DNA of 64,000 nucleotides, taken from positions 43,320,037 through 43,384,036 of the forward strand of contig OU015525.1 of the NCBI GenBank assembly GCA_907165065.1, written 5' to 3'. Made by a program: the position numbers and the translations under genes. This document shows, piece by piece, positions 35,677-48,660 of the stretch; within the stretch, counting starts at the first letter, position 1, and every line of letters starts with the position of its first letter. Under the pieces are notes generated by a model. It was given only the letters and a program-made list of their open reading frames with translations. It was not told where the DNA came from and searched no databases. The stretch is from Caprimulgus europaeus (lineage: Eukaryota > Chordata > Aves > Caprimulgiformes > Caprimulgidae).

Positions 35677-37806
35677 TTTTACACATCTGACACTTCAAGT
35701 AACTTTTTTCAGGAAAAAAAATGCTTAAAATTGTTATACAGGTATACTTATTTGTCTGTAAAATTCACCCATGAAGATTTCCTGAGATGCAAGAGAATTT
35801 GTCTGTATTATTTTCTCACGGAAAAACAGACTGTATAATAAGTGGTTCAGGAGACTCTGAAGCACCTGAAAGTGCTGCATTGATTGATAATCAGCTAGAT
35901 TTGTCTTCAAAAGAAGAGTGCTTTAGCTCAGAAAGGTAAATACTACTAACTCAGTTACTCTGCTGCTTACCGTGATCTGGTGATGACCTAACATGCAAAA
36001 GAAAATCAGGCTGAGATAGCTACTGTCATTTGGATTTGTATTAAATGTTTTCTTATTCAAGCATTATTAAAAAAATAATGATTTCCTTACTTCCACTACT
36101 CACTAGCAGCTCGGGTTTTTCACGCTCAATATTTTCTGTCATAATAGTCAATACAACTCAAAAAGGAATTGTAATGTCATAGATGGCTGCTGTACAATTT
36201 AACTGTTCCAATCAACAACAGGAAACTATTGCACTAGAGGAAAAACATGATTTTCACAAAAGTACTACTAATATATTGTAATACCAGTAGAGTGATAGGA
36301 AAACAAGTCATTTTGACAAACAGCACTGACTTGCACATACACATACACACACATGGATACATGTATATACCTTTATACCACTGTGAATTTTCTATGTTAG
36401 AATGGCTACTACTCCTTTTGAGGAGCACTGTATACAGCAAGAGCTCTGTTTTGACCTGTGTGGTAGCTTCTAGACATCAGTATGTCATAGCTGCATGTCC
36501 TGAGGTTGCAAAGTGTCAGTGCTGTGCACTGGGTCCTCACCTTGGACATAGCATACATGTATTAGGAAATTTTGCATAATGGCCCTTGACCTGAAATGCT
36601 GTACTCCAATGTGCTATTTTGAAAATGGTTTCCAACAAAAAACAACAGTCTTCACCTGGAGACCTTAGGCTGTAGATGTGTCTGCCAAGTACAGCAGCTG
36701 ATAGAAAGTCTGTGACTTACAAATTAGGTTCCAGCCACAGCACCATTCTGGTGTTAATGCTGAATATTCATGATGCCAAAGCTTGCTAGCTCCTTCTCAT
36801 GGGTGCCTTAGCTGCTCACTGAACCTCAGCACTTAGGTTGTAACCCCGACTTGCATTCAGGGTTATGATAGTTCTACAGAAACTGCACAGACTCAAAAGA
36901 GGACGTAAAGCATTTTTTTCAACTTTATTCCTACACTGGATATTTTGTAACTTCCACCTGCCTCCTACACTTACCTGTGTGGAGGCAAAGCTGTGACCAT
37001 TTTTCACTCAAGAATTCAAAGTTTGTCCTACCCTGCCACTACTGTGCTCTCATTACTACTGTAACATTCAAGCTATAAATATATATAAAATTGGAGTTTG
37101 CCATCTCATATTTCAATAACTTTCCCTTCTCCAAAAGCTTTTAAATGGCCTGAAGCACCCATGCCTGATATCAGGTGTATTGCAAATCAAATCTGTAGCT
37201 GTATCTTTGTTTCTGAGACAGGCATTAATAAATGTCCACTTCTCTGAAGCACCGAGAGTATCAAAGCTTCCAGCTTCAAGCCATTGCAAGTGGTACCTTG
37301 CCACTCTGACTCGATGATTCAAATCAACATCAGGCCACTAGCCCTGCCTCCAGATCCTAAATGATAACAGTTAGCCACCTCCCTATGTTGGCCAAAAAGA
37401 TGAAAAAAAATTAAATACACCCTAGGCAATGGCCGCTATCCCTGAACTTTGGGCTACTTTGCCTCTCCTTTTCTTAAGACCTAATCTATGTATTTCTTTT
37501 GGTGTTCACAGGCAAAGCTGAGATCCCCATCATTACGTCCTCAGTTTGGTTCCCCTTGCTCTTGCACTGTAAAGTACAAGGAACGCTTTACAAGAAATCT
37601 TTCTTATGTTTTGTCTGTAGGGTGGATGAATGTTGAGAGTAGGGACATTCCTCAATGGCATATTTCGATGTTTATAGTTATAGTCCACCTTATAGAGCTA
37701 GAAAAACATGCTCTCTGTAAGGTACTGTTTTGTTGGTTGGATAAACACTGAAGATTGGAATGGTGATAACCATGCTTTCACAGATATTACTTTATATTTA
37801 TGACTA
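35677..37806. other. Unannotated AT-rich DNA
   Basis: No gene or mobile element recognised. A short CA-rich stretch lies at about 36330-36354. A 110-codon plus frame (36247-36579) and several shorter ones have no recognisable motifs. Confidence 0.5.
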
Positions 37807-38419
37807 TGTTGTGGTTCCAGCTGGCAACTAAACACTACACAGCCACTTCCCCGCCTCCCCCTCTGCCTCCAGTGGGATGGGGGAGAGAATCTGAAGAGTA
37901 AAAGTGAGAAAACTTGTGGGCTGAGATAAAGACAATTTAACACATAAAACAAAAGCTGTGCCCACAAGCAAAGCAAAACAATGAATTCATTCACTACTTC
38001 TCATCCACAGGCAAGTGTTCAGCCATCTCCAGGAAAACAGAGCTCTGTCACATATAAAAGTTATTTGGGAAGACAAATGTCATCACACCAAACATTCACT
38101 CCATTCCTTCTTCTTCCCCCAGCTTTATATGCTGAGCATGACGTCATATGGTATGGAATATCACTGTGGTCAGTTGCTCAGCTGTCCCAGTTGTGTCCCC
38201 TTGCAACTTCTTGTTGACCCACAGACTCCTCACTAGTGGGGCAGTGTGAAGAGCAGAAATGACCTTGACTCTTTGTAAGCACTACTCAGCAATAAAAAAA
38301 CAAAACCAAACAAAAAACAACCTCTGCCTTATCAGCACTTGTTTCAGCAGAAACTCAAAATAAAGACCCATACTAGCTACTATGAAGAAAATTAACTCTA
38401 CCCCAGACAAAACCAGCCA
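37807..38419 (-). mobile_element. ERVL-type LTR, reverse orientation, with intact CRE
   Basis: On the plus strand it begins TGTTGTGGTTCCAGCTGGC, the reverse complement of the family's 3' end. It passes CAGTGGGATGGGGGAGAG and GGGCTGAGATAAAGACAATT, then the core TGACGTCATATGGTATGG. It ends with a long U3 through CCCACAGACTCC, GCACTACTCAGCAATAA and ACTAGCTACTATGAAGAAAA to about AACCAGCCA near 38419. Length (about 613) and order match the copy at 29983. On the minus strand the core reads CRE, then CATATAAAGC, a TATA box about ten bases further. The position of the usual ATTAAA signal reads GTTAAA. I see no clear target-site duplication (GACTA on the left). No internal viral genes. Confidence 0.85.
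38127..38162 (-). promoter_or_regulatory. LTR core promoter: CRE palindrome and TATA box
   Basis: TGACGTCA at 38139-38146 is an exact cAMP-response element. About five bases beyond it on the minus strand lies GCATATAAAGC, a TATA box. Other copies of the same LTR family in the window have lost the exact CRE. Binding by CREB/ATF proteins is inferred from the motif alone. Confidence 0.5.
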
Positions 38420-38675
38420 AGCTGGACCGGAGGACAGGTGCAGTGAGAGTTCAATGCATACCTTGATCTCTCATATTTTATTTGCTTTTTCTGTTCACAT
38501 GGCCCACCAATTATCAGTTGCAGCTGTCTGTCAGATTAGGTGGAGTTAATTAGGCTTTGTTATTGTTTATTGGCTCCATGAGCCCTGGTACACAAAACAA
38601 CAATCATATTTTTGGTCTCTTTGATGCCTCCAACTTTTTTCTTATTCTTCTTCCAAAGACTGTAAGACTCCTATG

Positions 38676-38735
38676 TCACAGAATCATGGAATTATTTTGG
38701 TTGCAAAAGACGTTTAAAGGTCATCTAGTCCAACC
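38676..38735 (-). mobile_element. CR1 LINE 3' end, left part of a split copy
   Basis: CR1 3' terminus in reverse (TCACAGAATCATGGAATTA, GGTCATCTAGTCCAACC). It stops at 38735, exactly where an LTR is inserted. The rest of the same copy resumes at 39302. Joining across the insertion restores the usual order of CR1 tail words (the CCAACC word followed by the CCCCTGC word). Confidence 0.93.
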
Positions 38736-39301
38736 TGATCCGCGGAATCAAACCTTACAACTCGTGGAGAGTTATAAAGCAGGTATGTTGTATTCGCTGT
38801 CGGGCGAAAGGGTGGATCGCTCCATAAAGGCCCTGCACACCCCACTCTTTTACAAAGGCATTATTTAAAGTACACACACATACATATTCATTAAATTTAG
38901 GATGGGTTAAGCTAATTAGTTCAAAAAAACTTTTAACGTAGGTTCACTCCCATCCACGCTTGCGCACTGCCTCCTGTTGATGGTTTTTAGCACCCTTGTA
39001 GACCTCTAGACAAAATTAAGCCAGCTTTCTTGTTTCAGACTGCAGATGTTCCATACCAGTTCCTTCTTATCTTGCTCCAGACTGCTCGCATACCAGGCAC
39101 CGCAAGTCCTTTGCTGATAGTATGGCATAGCTTGTTAGTTATTGTAAAAGTTTCCCACTTAACACAGACAAAACGATCTAAATTTGAAGTTTCCGACCTA
39201 ACACAGAGGCAAAATGAAGCTAAGCTTATTTTCTAAAATCTAATTCTTAATACAGAAAATAAATGAATAAATCTAACTATATTTTATATTTTTGCATTTC
39301 A
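38736..39301 (-). mobile_element. Solo LTR nested in CR1, probable 4-bp target duplication
   Basis: A 566-base segment with TG...CA ends (TGATCCGCGGAATC at 38736, GCATTTCA ending at 39301) interrupting a CR1. AACC flanks both sides (38732-38735 and 39302-39305), and removing one copy gives the expected CR1 sequence, so a 4-bp duplication fits best. On the minus strand the 3' part reads GCGAATACAACATACCTGC, CTTTATAACTC and GGTTTGATTCCGCGG, resembling the R-U5 end of a widespread avian LTR family in which AATAAA precedes ACATACCTG; here that signal reads AATACA. A 4-bp duplication suggests a gammaretrovirus-like class rather than ERVL. No internal genes. Confidence 0.88.
38967..38980 (-). promoter_or_regulatory. 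CTCF-like core motif inside the nested LTR
   Basis: On the minus strand TCAACAGGAGGCAG matches the CTCF core (CCACCAGGGGGCAG type) at 11 of 14 positions, including CAGG-GGCAG. The match was made by eye only; strength and occupancy are unknown. Confidence 0.25.
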
Positions 39302-39899
39302 AACCCCCCTGCAGTCAGCAGGGACATCTTCAACTAGATCAGGTTGCTCAAAGCCCTGTCCAACCTGGTCTGGATTTTTTCCAGGGATGGAGCATCCACA
39401 ACTTCTCTGCGTAACATGTTCTAGTGTTTCATCACCCTCTTCATAAATATTTTTTTTCCTAAAAAATTAGTCTAAATCTACCCACTTTTAGTTTAAAACC
39501 ATTACCCCTTGTAATGTTGCTGCTGCCCTTCCTAAGAAGTCTATCCCCGTGTTTCTTATAGGCCCTCTTTAAGTATTGAAGAGCCACAATAAAGTCTTCC
39601 TGAAGCCTTCTCTTCTTCAGGCTGAATAACTCCAACTCTCAGCCTTTTTTCACAGGAGAGGTGTTCCATCCCTCTGAACACTTTTGTGGCCTTCCTCTGG
39701 ACCCACTCCAACAGATCCATGCCTTTCCCACGCTGAGGACTCCAGAGCTGGACACAGTACTCCAGGTGGAGTCTCAGAAGAGTGGAGTATAGGGGCAGAA
39801 TCACCTCCCTTGAACTGCTGGCCACGCATCTTTCGATGCATCCCAGGATACGGTTGGCTTTCTAAGCTGAGTGCACATTGCTGGCTCATGTTCAGCTTA
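39302..39899 (-). mobile_element. CR1 LINE, right part of the split copy (3' UTR to ORF2 C-terminus)
   Basis: Continues the CR1 begun at 38676: CCCCCCTGCAGTCAGCAGGG, GGTTGCTCAAAGCCCTGTCC, GGGATGGAGCATCCACAAC. It then runs into ORF2 C-terminal coding, which reads on the minus strand as [38 protein letters not shown] and KATKVFRGMEHLSCEKRLR, with frame changes. It breaks near 39899 after GCTCATGTTCAGCTT. Too short and shifted to encode a working protein. Confidence 0.94.
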
Positions 39900-41834
39900 A
39901 GGTCATATTGATGTCTTCACTTCTTTGATTGTTTTACAGCAATATGTTGGCCCTACCAGGGAAAAAAAAATGTTGTTACCTGCCTATTTTTGCTGCCTTA
40001 ATTTATGTTTAGATTTAGCTATGAAAAAGGAGATTTTTTTACCTTTTCCTGAAAGAGAATGACTTCATTGCCTGTGTCTTCCCTTGGCTGGGGCAATGGG
40101 GAGGGCAGAATGCAGTGTTTTCATTGCCTAACATCTTGGCCCTTGATGAAAAGTCACCTTTGGCATGAGGGATAGCCATGCGGAGAGCTTGACTAATGAG
40201 CAGGAGAGTGAAAATATTTTGGGAACAGAATATGCAGCTGAGATCACAAGCCATAAAATACAAGGGAAAATGAAAGCAATACAACTTATCTCAAAAATTG
40301 AAACTAAATTTTCTTATGAAAGAAGAATAATAGAAAATATTATATGGAGGAAATGAGAAAACCCATAAAGCTGAACCAGATTCTTTCTTGTGTGTTTGAG
40401 CAAATTTGTAGATTTCTGCAGCCATTGCTATTACAACCAAGGGAAATTGCAAGGTGTTTCCCTAACCTGGAGAGCATTAAAAAGACATTCAGTCATTAGC
40501 AAGTGACAGTAACTGGCATCTGTACAGCTCCCTTGTAACATGGTGTATTCTGTATGTGGTGGGAGATCAGTGTGTCTGAGTTAAAAGGATCCATATTCTC
40601 AGATGCTTTATATTTTAGGAGCTGAAATTTTGATTCTGTTGTAATATAAAGGAGAAACTAGTGAAGTAATGTTCTCAGCAAGCTTTGCTGTTTCCTTATT
40701 TAATTTGCAAGATGACTTACTATCTTATAAGTAGATTGCCTACAAAAAATAATCACACTGTAGCATGAGCTATAACTATCATTAAAAACACAGTATTCCA
40801 AAGTTTTTCCTACCATGTCTATATGGACCAAAACAGAAAGGTTTATTTTTCATGGATAAAAGGAGCAAGCGGCTACTCTATTTCTAGGCCTATTCTTCAG
40901 CAGTATTCATACCCCAGGAGTTTTGTGGATATATTTATCAGTAAATTTGTGAACGATAATGAATCCAATCACCAAAAGAGAGGATTTGAGGATGACGGTG
41001 AAAATCATCTCAAGAAATGTATTTAATGAAAGTCCAGTACTCCCCAATATATAATAATTTTAAGCAATAAATTAAATCTGGTATATTTCTCAGCTTTCAG
41101 CAAGCTTGCAACTATTCCTATTACCAGAATTTGCTGCCATTCACCTTTCTTTACAAGTAAGTTTAAGAATCTACTCTTCTTTCTGTTAAAAACTCTGTAA
41201 AGTTTTAAAACTCAGCTATAAAACTGCAGAAACAGCTTGGCTCACAAGGTCACTGGTAGTAGATATATTTTTTCCATGTTTTTAGGAAAAATAATTGATT
41301 TTCTTTTAATTTTAAAAGCACCAAGGTTGGCCTTGCTGATGCTGAAATCAGTGGCTTACACAAAGAAAACCTTTAGGTAGATGCAACCCATGCTGGCACA
41401 GAACAACATCTTCAGGTGTTGTGGGATGAAATGCAGACCACTATGAGGAAGGGAAGATGGAGAGAGTCCATTCTTTTGAAATAGGAGCTGGTATTCCCAG
41501 CCTATTACTCTAGCTAGTGTTTTTGTTGCTGCAGTTGTTCATTGAGACCAATAATGTGAGTATTATTTAACACTGTAGGGAGCAGTAACTATAAATAGTT
41601 AGGACAAGTATTTGATATTGTAAATTGAATCCTCTGCATACAAAGTAAGAACTGTAGTCATTTTGTTGTTGTTGTAGTTACTTATTATTGTTTTTCTGAA
41701 TAACACATTTTATTTGTATCACTATTTATTGAGTGTGAGCTTCATAAAAGTCAGGAGATGTGCAGAATTGATGCATACTTCTCTTTACTCATCTATACAA
41801 ATGTTCCCCAAAAGGTTAGAGGCTTCCTTTTTCA
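39900..41834. other. Unannotated AT-rich DNA
   Basis: No gene or repeat recognised; open frames are at most 81 codons and have no motifs. Confidence 0.5.
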
Positions 41835-41865
41835 TAAATAAATAAATAAATATATAAATAAATAT
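41835..41865 (+). repeat. (AAAT)n microsatellite next to a CR1 3' end
   Basis: Seven or eight AAAT-like units with one TATAT interruption, ending about ten bases before the CR1 3' terminus at 41874. Confidence 0.9.
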
Positions 41866-41873
41866 TCGTTTAA

Positions 41874-42503
41874 CACAGAATCACAGAATTGCCTCAGCTG
41901 GAAAAGACCTATAAGATCATCAAGTTCAGTCATTAACCTCACAGTAACAAGTCCTCTAAACCAAGAAAAAAAACCCATGTCCTTAAGCATTATGTCTACA
42001 CCACTCTTAAATACCTCCAGGAATAGAGACTCTATCACTGCCCTGAGCAATACATTCCAATACCTGATATAACTTTCAGTAAGGAATTCTTCCTAATGTC
42101 CAATCTAACCTTCCCTTGGTGCAACTTGAAGCCATTTCCTCTCTTCCTGTCACTTGCTACTTGGGAAAAGAGACCAGCCTCTGCCTCCCTATACCCTCCT
42201 TTCAAGTAGTTGTAGAGACCAATAAAATCTCCCCTCAGCCTCCATTTCTCCAGACTAAACAACCACGGTTCCCTCAGCTGTTCCTCATAAGACATGTGCT
42301 CTGGACCTTTCACCAGCTTTGTTGCCCTCTTTGGACATCTCCAGCAGCTCCATGTCCTTTCTGTAGTGAAGGGCCCAAAACTGAACACAGTACTTGAGGT
42401 GCAGCCTCACCAGTGCCAAGTACATGGGTAGGATAACTTCCCTGGTCCTACTGGCTACATTATTCCTGATACAGGCCAGGACGCCATCAGCCTTCTTGGC
42501 CAC
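41874..42503 (-). mobile_element. CR1 LINE copy, 3' UTR and ORF2 C-terminus
   Basis: A reverse-oriented copy of about 630 bases. The 3' tail CACAGAATCACAGAATTG and the 3' UTR are followed by coding sequence that reads on the minus strand as [56 protein letters not shown] and [19 protein letters not shown]. The two blocks (42285-42503 and 42035-42388) are in different frames, so a frameshift lies near 42330. The 5' break falls after TTCTTGGCCAC, followed by (TAAT)n at about 42504-42520. Confidence 0.95.
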
Positions 42504-45500
42504 TAATTATTATTATTTTACTGCAGTAACTCCTAGAAGGCTCCAACACACTTTGCCTTCCTAAAAGAATAATAGTACACTATAGGCTGTGGGAGGCTGT
42601 GGCATATTATTCATATAGACAAGGATGGAGGGAGGTGGTGAAGAGAGGAGTCATGCAAGATAGCATTATGAAACAGGAGAGCTGAACTTCTGAAAGAGTT
42701 TCCTATTGATAAGGCATATCAGAGAAGGGATTAGGAAAGGGACAATTTTAAGATCAGATTTTCTATCTCCTGAATGCAAATGTACTTAACTCTAGTAAAT
42801 AATTGCATGATGACTTACAATCCCTATGTTTTACCATGACAAGCTGTGATCAGATATGTTTTGTTTAATTTTTTAAAATAGCTGTCAGTCATAAAACTAA
42901 ACTAGTCTAGATTAGTAAATAAGACTTCTAAAGTAATCTTGAGGATTACTATCAGAAGGGTTATCAACTTCTTTCAATAAAACAAGAAGTCACTTCCTGT
43001 TTGGATGTTGCATCCACATACAAAAGACACTTACCTCTGTATTGTATCATACTGTAGTAATCATCTCTTTGTAACTCCCTCTGTAAGGCAAATTTCTAGG
43101 CCTTGATCTGAGAAGACATCATGGCAAGAAACTATTAAAGATTCTATGTCAGTTTGTTACACTTCTATATTTGCTATTTTCATTTACCTTCCCACATAGA
43201 TTTTTCTGTGGGGGAAGAGGGTGTTGGGTTTTTATTCTGTTTTGGAGCTGGCTCCCATTACGTTTCTGCTTCCATATTTAATGCACAACTTCTGTTCTAG
43301 GACACTTAATTAAAGATTTTATTTTAAAGTATGCTTTCTATTTTGTAACTCCAGATGCAGTAAAGATGAATGTATATTAATTTCATTTTTTAAATTAGTC
43401 AGGCTAATAATTTGGTTCAAATACATGCATAGAAACACTTATTTGTAGGTGACTATTTCTAGATTTTCTACTCCTTAGGTGAAAAAAATGGTATAGGAGA
43501 ATTGTGTTCCTTGTGGAATTTATTAAAAGGTCACACGAATACTGTATGAATTATTGCCACCATATAAGCATGGCTGTGAATTTCCTGTGTGTCATCTGCT
43601 CTGTGGTAACTGCCATGTAACTGTCAGAAATGCATGGTAGCATATCCCTTAATGACAGAAGTGCAAAAATCTTCAAATTATCTTGAATTTATTCTTGGAG
43701 AAGAGAGACATGGGAAAAAAATGAAAGTCTAAAGTGTAACTTACTCTACTCTGTGCAACATATGCAAAGTAAAATTTATGTTAAATAAAAATCGGAAGAA
43801 GTTTGGTTTGATTTTCATGAAAGTGATGTTTTGGAGGAAAAAAAAGTGATTTACGTGTTCATATTTGCTTCATTTTGTTTTTTAACTTTTCAATTACCCA
43901 TTTTCATTCACTTTTTCTTATAGGGCATTTCGAATCAAGACTAATGCATTTAATTAACCACAGACTGCCTGTGTGGACTTGCAGAATATGATCTTTACCA
44001 AATATGTTTTCTCAGCTCTTGTTAGAAAGGCACAAGTCCAGAGATTTTTTTCTAGCAGATTTGTCTACTAGCAAAAATTACTAGAAGTAAGTACCTCACA
44101 CTGAAGCCACTCAGTTCAAATTATCCAAATAACAAAAAGTCCCACTTGCAGATAATTTCTTGCTTGCACCCACTGCTCCTCTACTATTTTAAAAATTACT
44201 TGAGCTTGAAAATCTAGGTTTTATTCTGGATCCATGTGGTGTACATACACAAAACACCATATTTTTATCTCAGATTTTTTTTCACCAATAAAACTACAAC
44301 TTCCTATTCTCCTGAGCATAGGAAAGCAATTACATTTGTAATGTGGTTAATCTCAAAGGCCTAAAATAAGTGAAAATTGAAATAACTGAAGACCCTTTTC
44401 TATCTGTGTTACAGTCTAGGAACTTAACTTCCAGAACCACAAAGAAATTTTGATCTAACTGAGAAAAAGCTGGGAGGCAACCTGATGTTGACCTGAGGAA
44501 CTGGAAAGAGGAATAAGTATAGACCTAAATTAGATCAAATGCAACTAGGCCTGCCAAGGGTAGACTTTGATACATTCTGGTGTTATTATTTGTTAAAATA
44601 ACTATTTTTATACCAAAATAATATACATCTGATTTATTAGTGCTGTCATGTAATAAATCATCTTCTAGACACTATATATGAACTACAAGACATGTAAAGA
44701 GAAGTGAGCATAGCTTGTGCTGACAATATCATGTAACAAAATAGCAGAAACTTTGTACATTTTGAAGGAATATATAGCCTATATTATTTTAATTAATGAC
44801 TGTGGCAGAAAAATACACATTTCATAAAAAAATATGTTAATGGCACAAATGTCTCCTTAATATTAAGAAAAGTATTCCTATGCTATGGGGATATAACATA
44901 ATATCGGAGTGATCAGTAATCAATATGAAGTAAAGAGGATGGTTTTTAATAACAAGATTTTTTGACAGTAGCTTGGAGCTCAATGCATGTAAGCAGCTGA
45001 ATTGGAAGTAGACTTGCTTGGCTGATTGCTTGTGGAGTAACTGTTGGCTGTGAACAGCACATGGCTATAAAAAAGGTAATTGTCCTAAGTCAGGCAAGAT
45101 ACATCCAGAAAAGATAAGGTAAAAAAATTATATTTGTGGAAGGTGGACATAATTCCTTGTGAAAGAAACCTGTTTTAATCAGATGTCATCACCCAGTCTT
45201 CAAGGATGATTAAGGCTGAAACGGATACAGAGGAAGATATCTAAGCACTGAAACTGAAGGACCTATTTCAGATGTAAGAGTACAGCTTCTCTTGTATAGC
45301 CCAGTGAGATGCTGACTAAGACAGGACATAGTTATTTCTTCTGAAGAAATAAGTGGGATTTACACATGATTCTATTACACTCACTATCAGGTTTTAGTAT
45401 CAGGATTTCTGATGGCAGCTGAGGTCTGCAAAAGAAAAGACCTGGTATTTTACCTTCACATAAAAATCATTCAGTGACATAGCCTCTGCATTTACTACAC

Positions 45501-48500
45501 TCTGGTACTAGTAATTCCTTGGATTACTCATAATTTGACTTCAATTTTATACCATAAAAATGGTCTTTACCTTTCAAGATTTGTTGATTTTGTTTTGCAA
45601 TTGACACTTTGCCCTCATGAGGTGATGAATATTATCTGAATCCAGGTGGAAAACTTTGTTCTGAGCTTCTATCAAAGTCATGAAGTATTTCAAGCTGACA
45701 AATTTATGGAAGACAGTGAGGTGAAGCTTTTGGGAATGCAATGGAGTGTTATCTCTACATTCTCTCCCTCAAGCACTATGCATTTCTGTGATCTTACAAA
45801 AGGATTATTATGGGAGATGTGCCCTTCTAAAATTACTTAGGGTTGCCAGGAGTAGTTGACATGCCAAAGCTCCTATCACTGGCTAATTATGAGGATGTTA
45901 TTTCACCCTTGGCTGAAATATTTGATGTTTATGGCCTTCAGTATAAGCAAGTTAACACCTTGCTCTCATCACTAGGCTATTTTTAATTACATTTTCAGGT
46001 TTCATAAAACACTGGGATATGTCTAGTCTCAGTGCATTGTCAAAAAGATGTTACAGTCCTCCAGTCTAAGTGACAAAAATAGTTATTATTCTGTAGTCTG
46101 AGTGTAGCGTTTTGTGTTTTGTGTTCTGCAATCCAATGTGTGTCATGAACCCTCTCCTGAAGCATTCAGTAGGTTTTCAATCCCCCTTACAGTACAACTC
46201 TTTCCATTTTCCTGTGGCCCACTACTTTACAAATTCCTTATCTTTTCCAAGGCTAATTTTGAATCTCCAGTGGTTTTGTGGTTGTTCTGATCCAGTTTTC
46301 ACTACAAAGTGCTCTGTTATCCTCTAGGAAGATGTTTTCCAAGATTATAAGACTACTTCCTCTGCTCAGCTGGTCACATATATTCATATAATTTGGTTTT
46401 TTACAATACGTCTCCTGATTTGCTTTATATAGATATGGAATGCTACATTCTTTATTTTTAAAAAAACCTAACCAAACAAGCAAACAAACAAAGAAACAAC
46501 CCCCCCCACACACCCCCCAAACCAAACACATTATTCTGATTGTCAAAGATAACAACTATTAAATACAGCAGTAGTGATCTACTCTGTCAGACAATAGTGT
46601 CTTAAACAATTTATAAGTTACAAACCACATCAACCAGGTTAATTCAAATTAGGGTTTTGATTAGTTTGCCCTTCCATTCTTGTGTTTATTTTCCACTTTC
46701 CCGTGGGACTCCTCAGTTTCAAGAAGTCATTGCAGTTCTGAGGTTCTGAAAATAAATTTATTTTGGTTAGTGAAAGAATTCCACAATCACGAAACATGCC
46801 TTTTACAACACCTTTCTTCCAATATATTTGGCCTAGAAAGATGTAAGATAGCTACATCTCCACAGGACTAAGATACAAATCAAGCTTATGATCTGAGCTA
46901 TCAAAAGAAGTATTTATGAGCTGGGTTTTTTTAAACCTTAATCCAGACCATGATCATATTGTGATATGCCACTATGTTGCAGGAAGACCACATCTAGAGC
47001 AAAATGAAGAACGACAAATGAAGAGTTATATCAAATGATTAATGAACTCTACTGAAACTAATGCTTGTTTGCAGAAGTAATCATAACTTCAAAGAGACTG
47101 GCAGAATTCTTGTAGTAACATAAGTTTTAAACAGTGTCTACAGACTACTAAAACAAATGTGTTTTCTTTCATGATAAAACCAGTATGTCATCTTGCTTTA
47201 CACCTTCTGTTTTACAGTTGCATCTCAATCTCAGTTTATGCCCTAGAAATACATCTTTTTCAGTTACACAATAAATATATATGCGGGCGGGAAGGGCAAA
47301 CAACTGAGAATCATGTTGCAACAAATATTTTGTAAGTATGATTTGTCTGCTATTAATATATTTAACAGAATTCATAAATAGATTCAGGGGAAGGAAAAAA
47401 AAAAAGAAGCAATTATCATTTTCATGAGTTTATATCTTAGTTAATTGGGCTTGTGGAAGCAGGGAGAAGCAAAGTGGATTTTAAATTGCAAAATGACTGA
47501 ATGTTTGTTTCTAGAGGTCATTTATTTTGCATGTTTGAAGTATTTGTTTGCAGAAATAGATGAGCCACAGAGAATAATAGTAATTCCTAGTTCCTACATA
47601 GAGAAACTGTTTTTCAGTCACTAGAAAACAATACAACCAAATCTTCCCTCTCTCCTCTCCTCTCTCTTTCATGCCCTATAGAGACTGTTTTAGTTGACTT
47701 TGACATCAGCTAGGTTACTGCCTTAGATATTCTAAAACATCCATATATTTTATAGGATTAGTTTCACAGTTTGTTTTTGGATACTTTTGATTCTGAGACT
47801 ATTCTCCCTTTTCAAGAACTCATCTTATATTAAAAATATTATTCATAATTTACTATTACAGTTGAACATACTCTAATGTTTGGAAGCTCTATTGGGGATC
47901 TTAGTACAGGCAGATTCTTCTAAATATTAGTAGTATATGAACCTTAGAGAGAGAAAAGTCCTGTTAGAAATAAGTGTCAAGATAAGTAAGACAAATTAAT
48001 TTTAATGAAGCCTGAAAATCTTTTAAGTATGCAATGAAAATTACTATGCTAAATTTTGCATATGTTATGTTGGTAAGAATAACTGGGGATTGCAAAACAC
48101 CAAGAGAGGGCTGCATGAAGAAAAAAAAATCATTTTCTGTGTCTGAATAACATGGGAAAAGAAAATTCCATCTAATATAAAGTGAATGTCAAGGCATTTT
48201 TACAGGAGGGAGAAGAGGCTGAACTTTCTATTGCACTATTTAAAGCATGACCTTTGTTTCTGTGTTTCAGTTGTTAATGTAAGTGGCGAAGTAGCTTACT
48301 AGCAGAGACTCCAAATCACACAAGATAAACCTTCTGAGACCAACAACATCTTTTACCTTGAAAGGCTATTATGCATTTCCTCAGACCTCCATCACCAAAG
48401 TAATTTGCTACAGAGTGAAAACAAAGAGTAATAACTTCTCTCCATTCACAGAGCTAATTAATATTGTTATATTCACAGGTATTGAGCCCCCTGTTAGTCT

Positions 48501-48643
48501 ACATTTCGTGGCTAGAGGTTTACATTTGAGTAAATACAATAAAATGTTCTTGCTTCCCCTAATCATTATTTGTTAAAAACAAAGAATCTTGTGAAATGAG
48601 TTTAAGGGAAATCTCTTGCCGTTTCTACAAATACGAGGATAGC

Positions 48644-48660
48644 AAAAAAAAAAAAAAAAA
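48644..48660 (+). repeat. A17 homopolymer
   Basis: Uninterrupted A run followed by GG. Confidence 0.95.

Noticed and set aside
45646-45840. Short plus frame containing VKLLGMQW, faintly like a BEL/Pao retrotransposon word
   Set aside because: Only one short word matches, with no neighbouring RT motif or element structure; such elements are not expected in birds.
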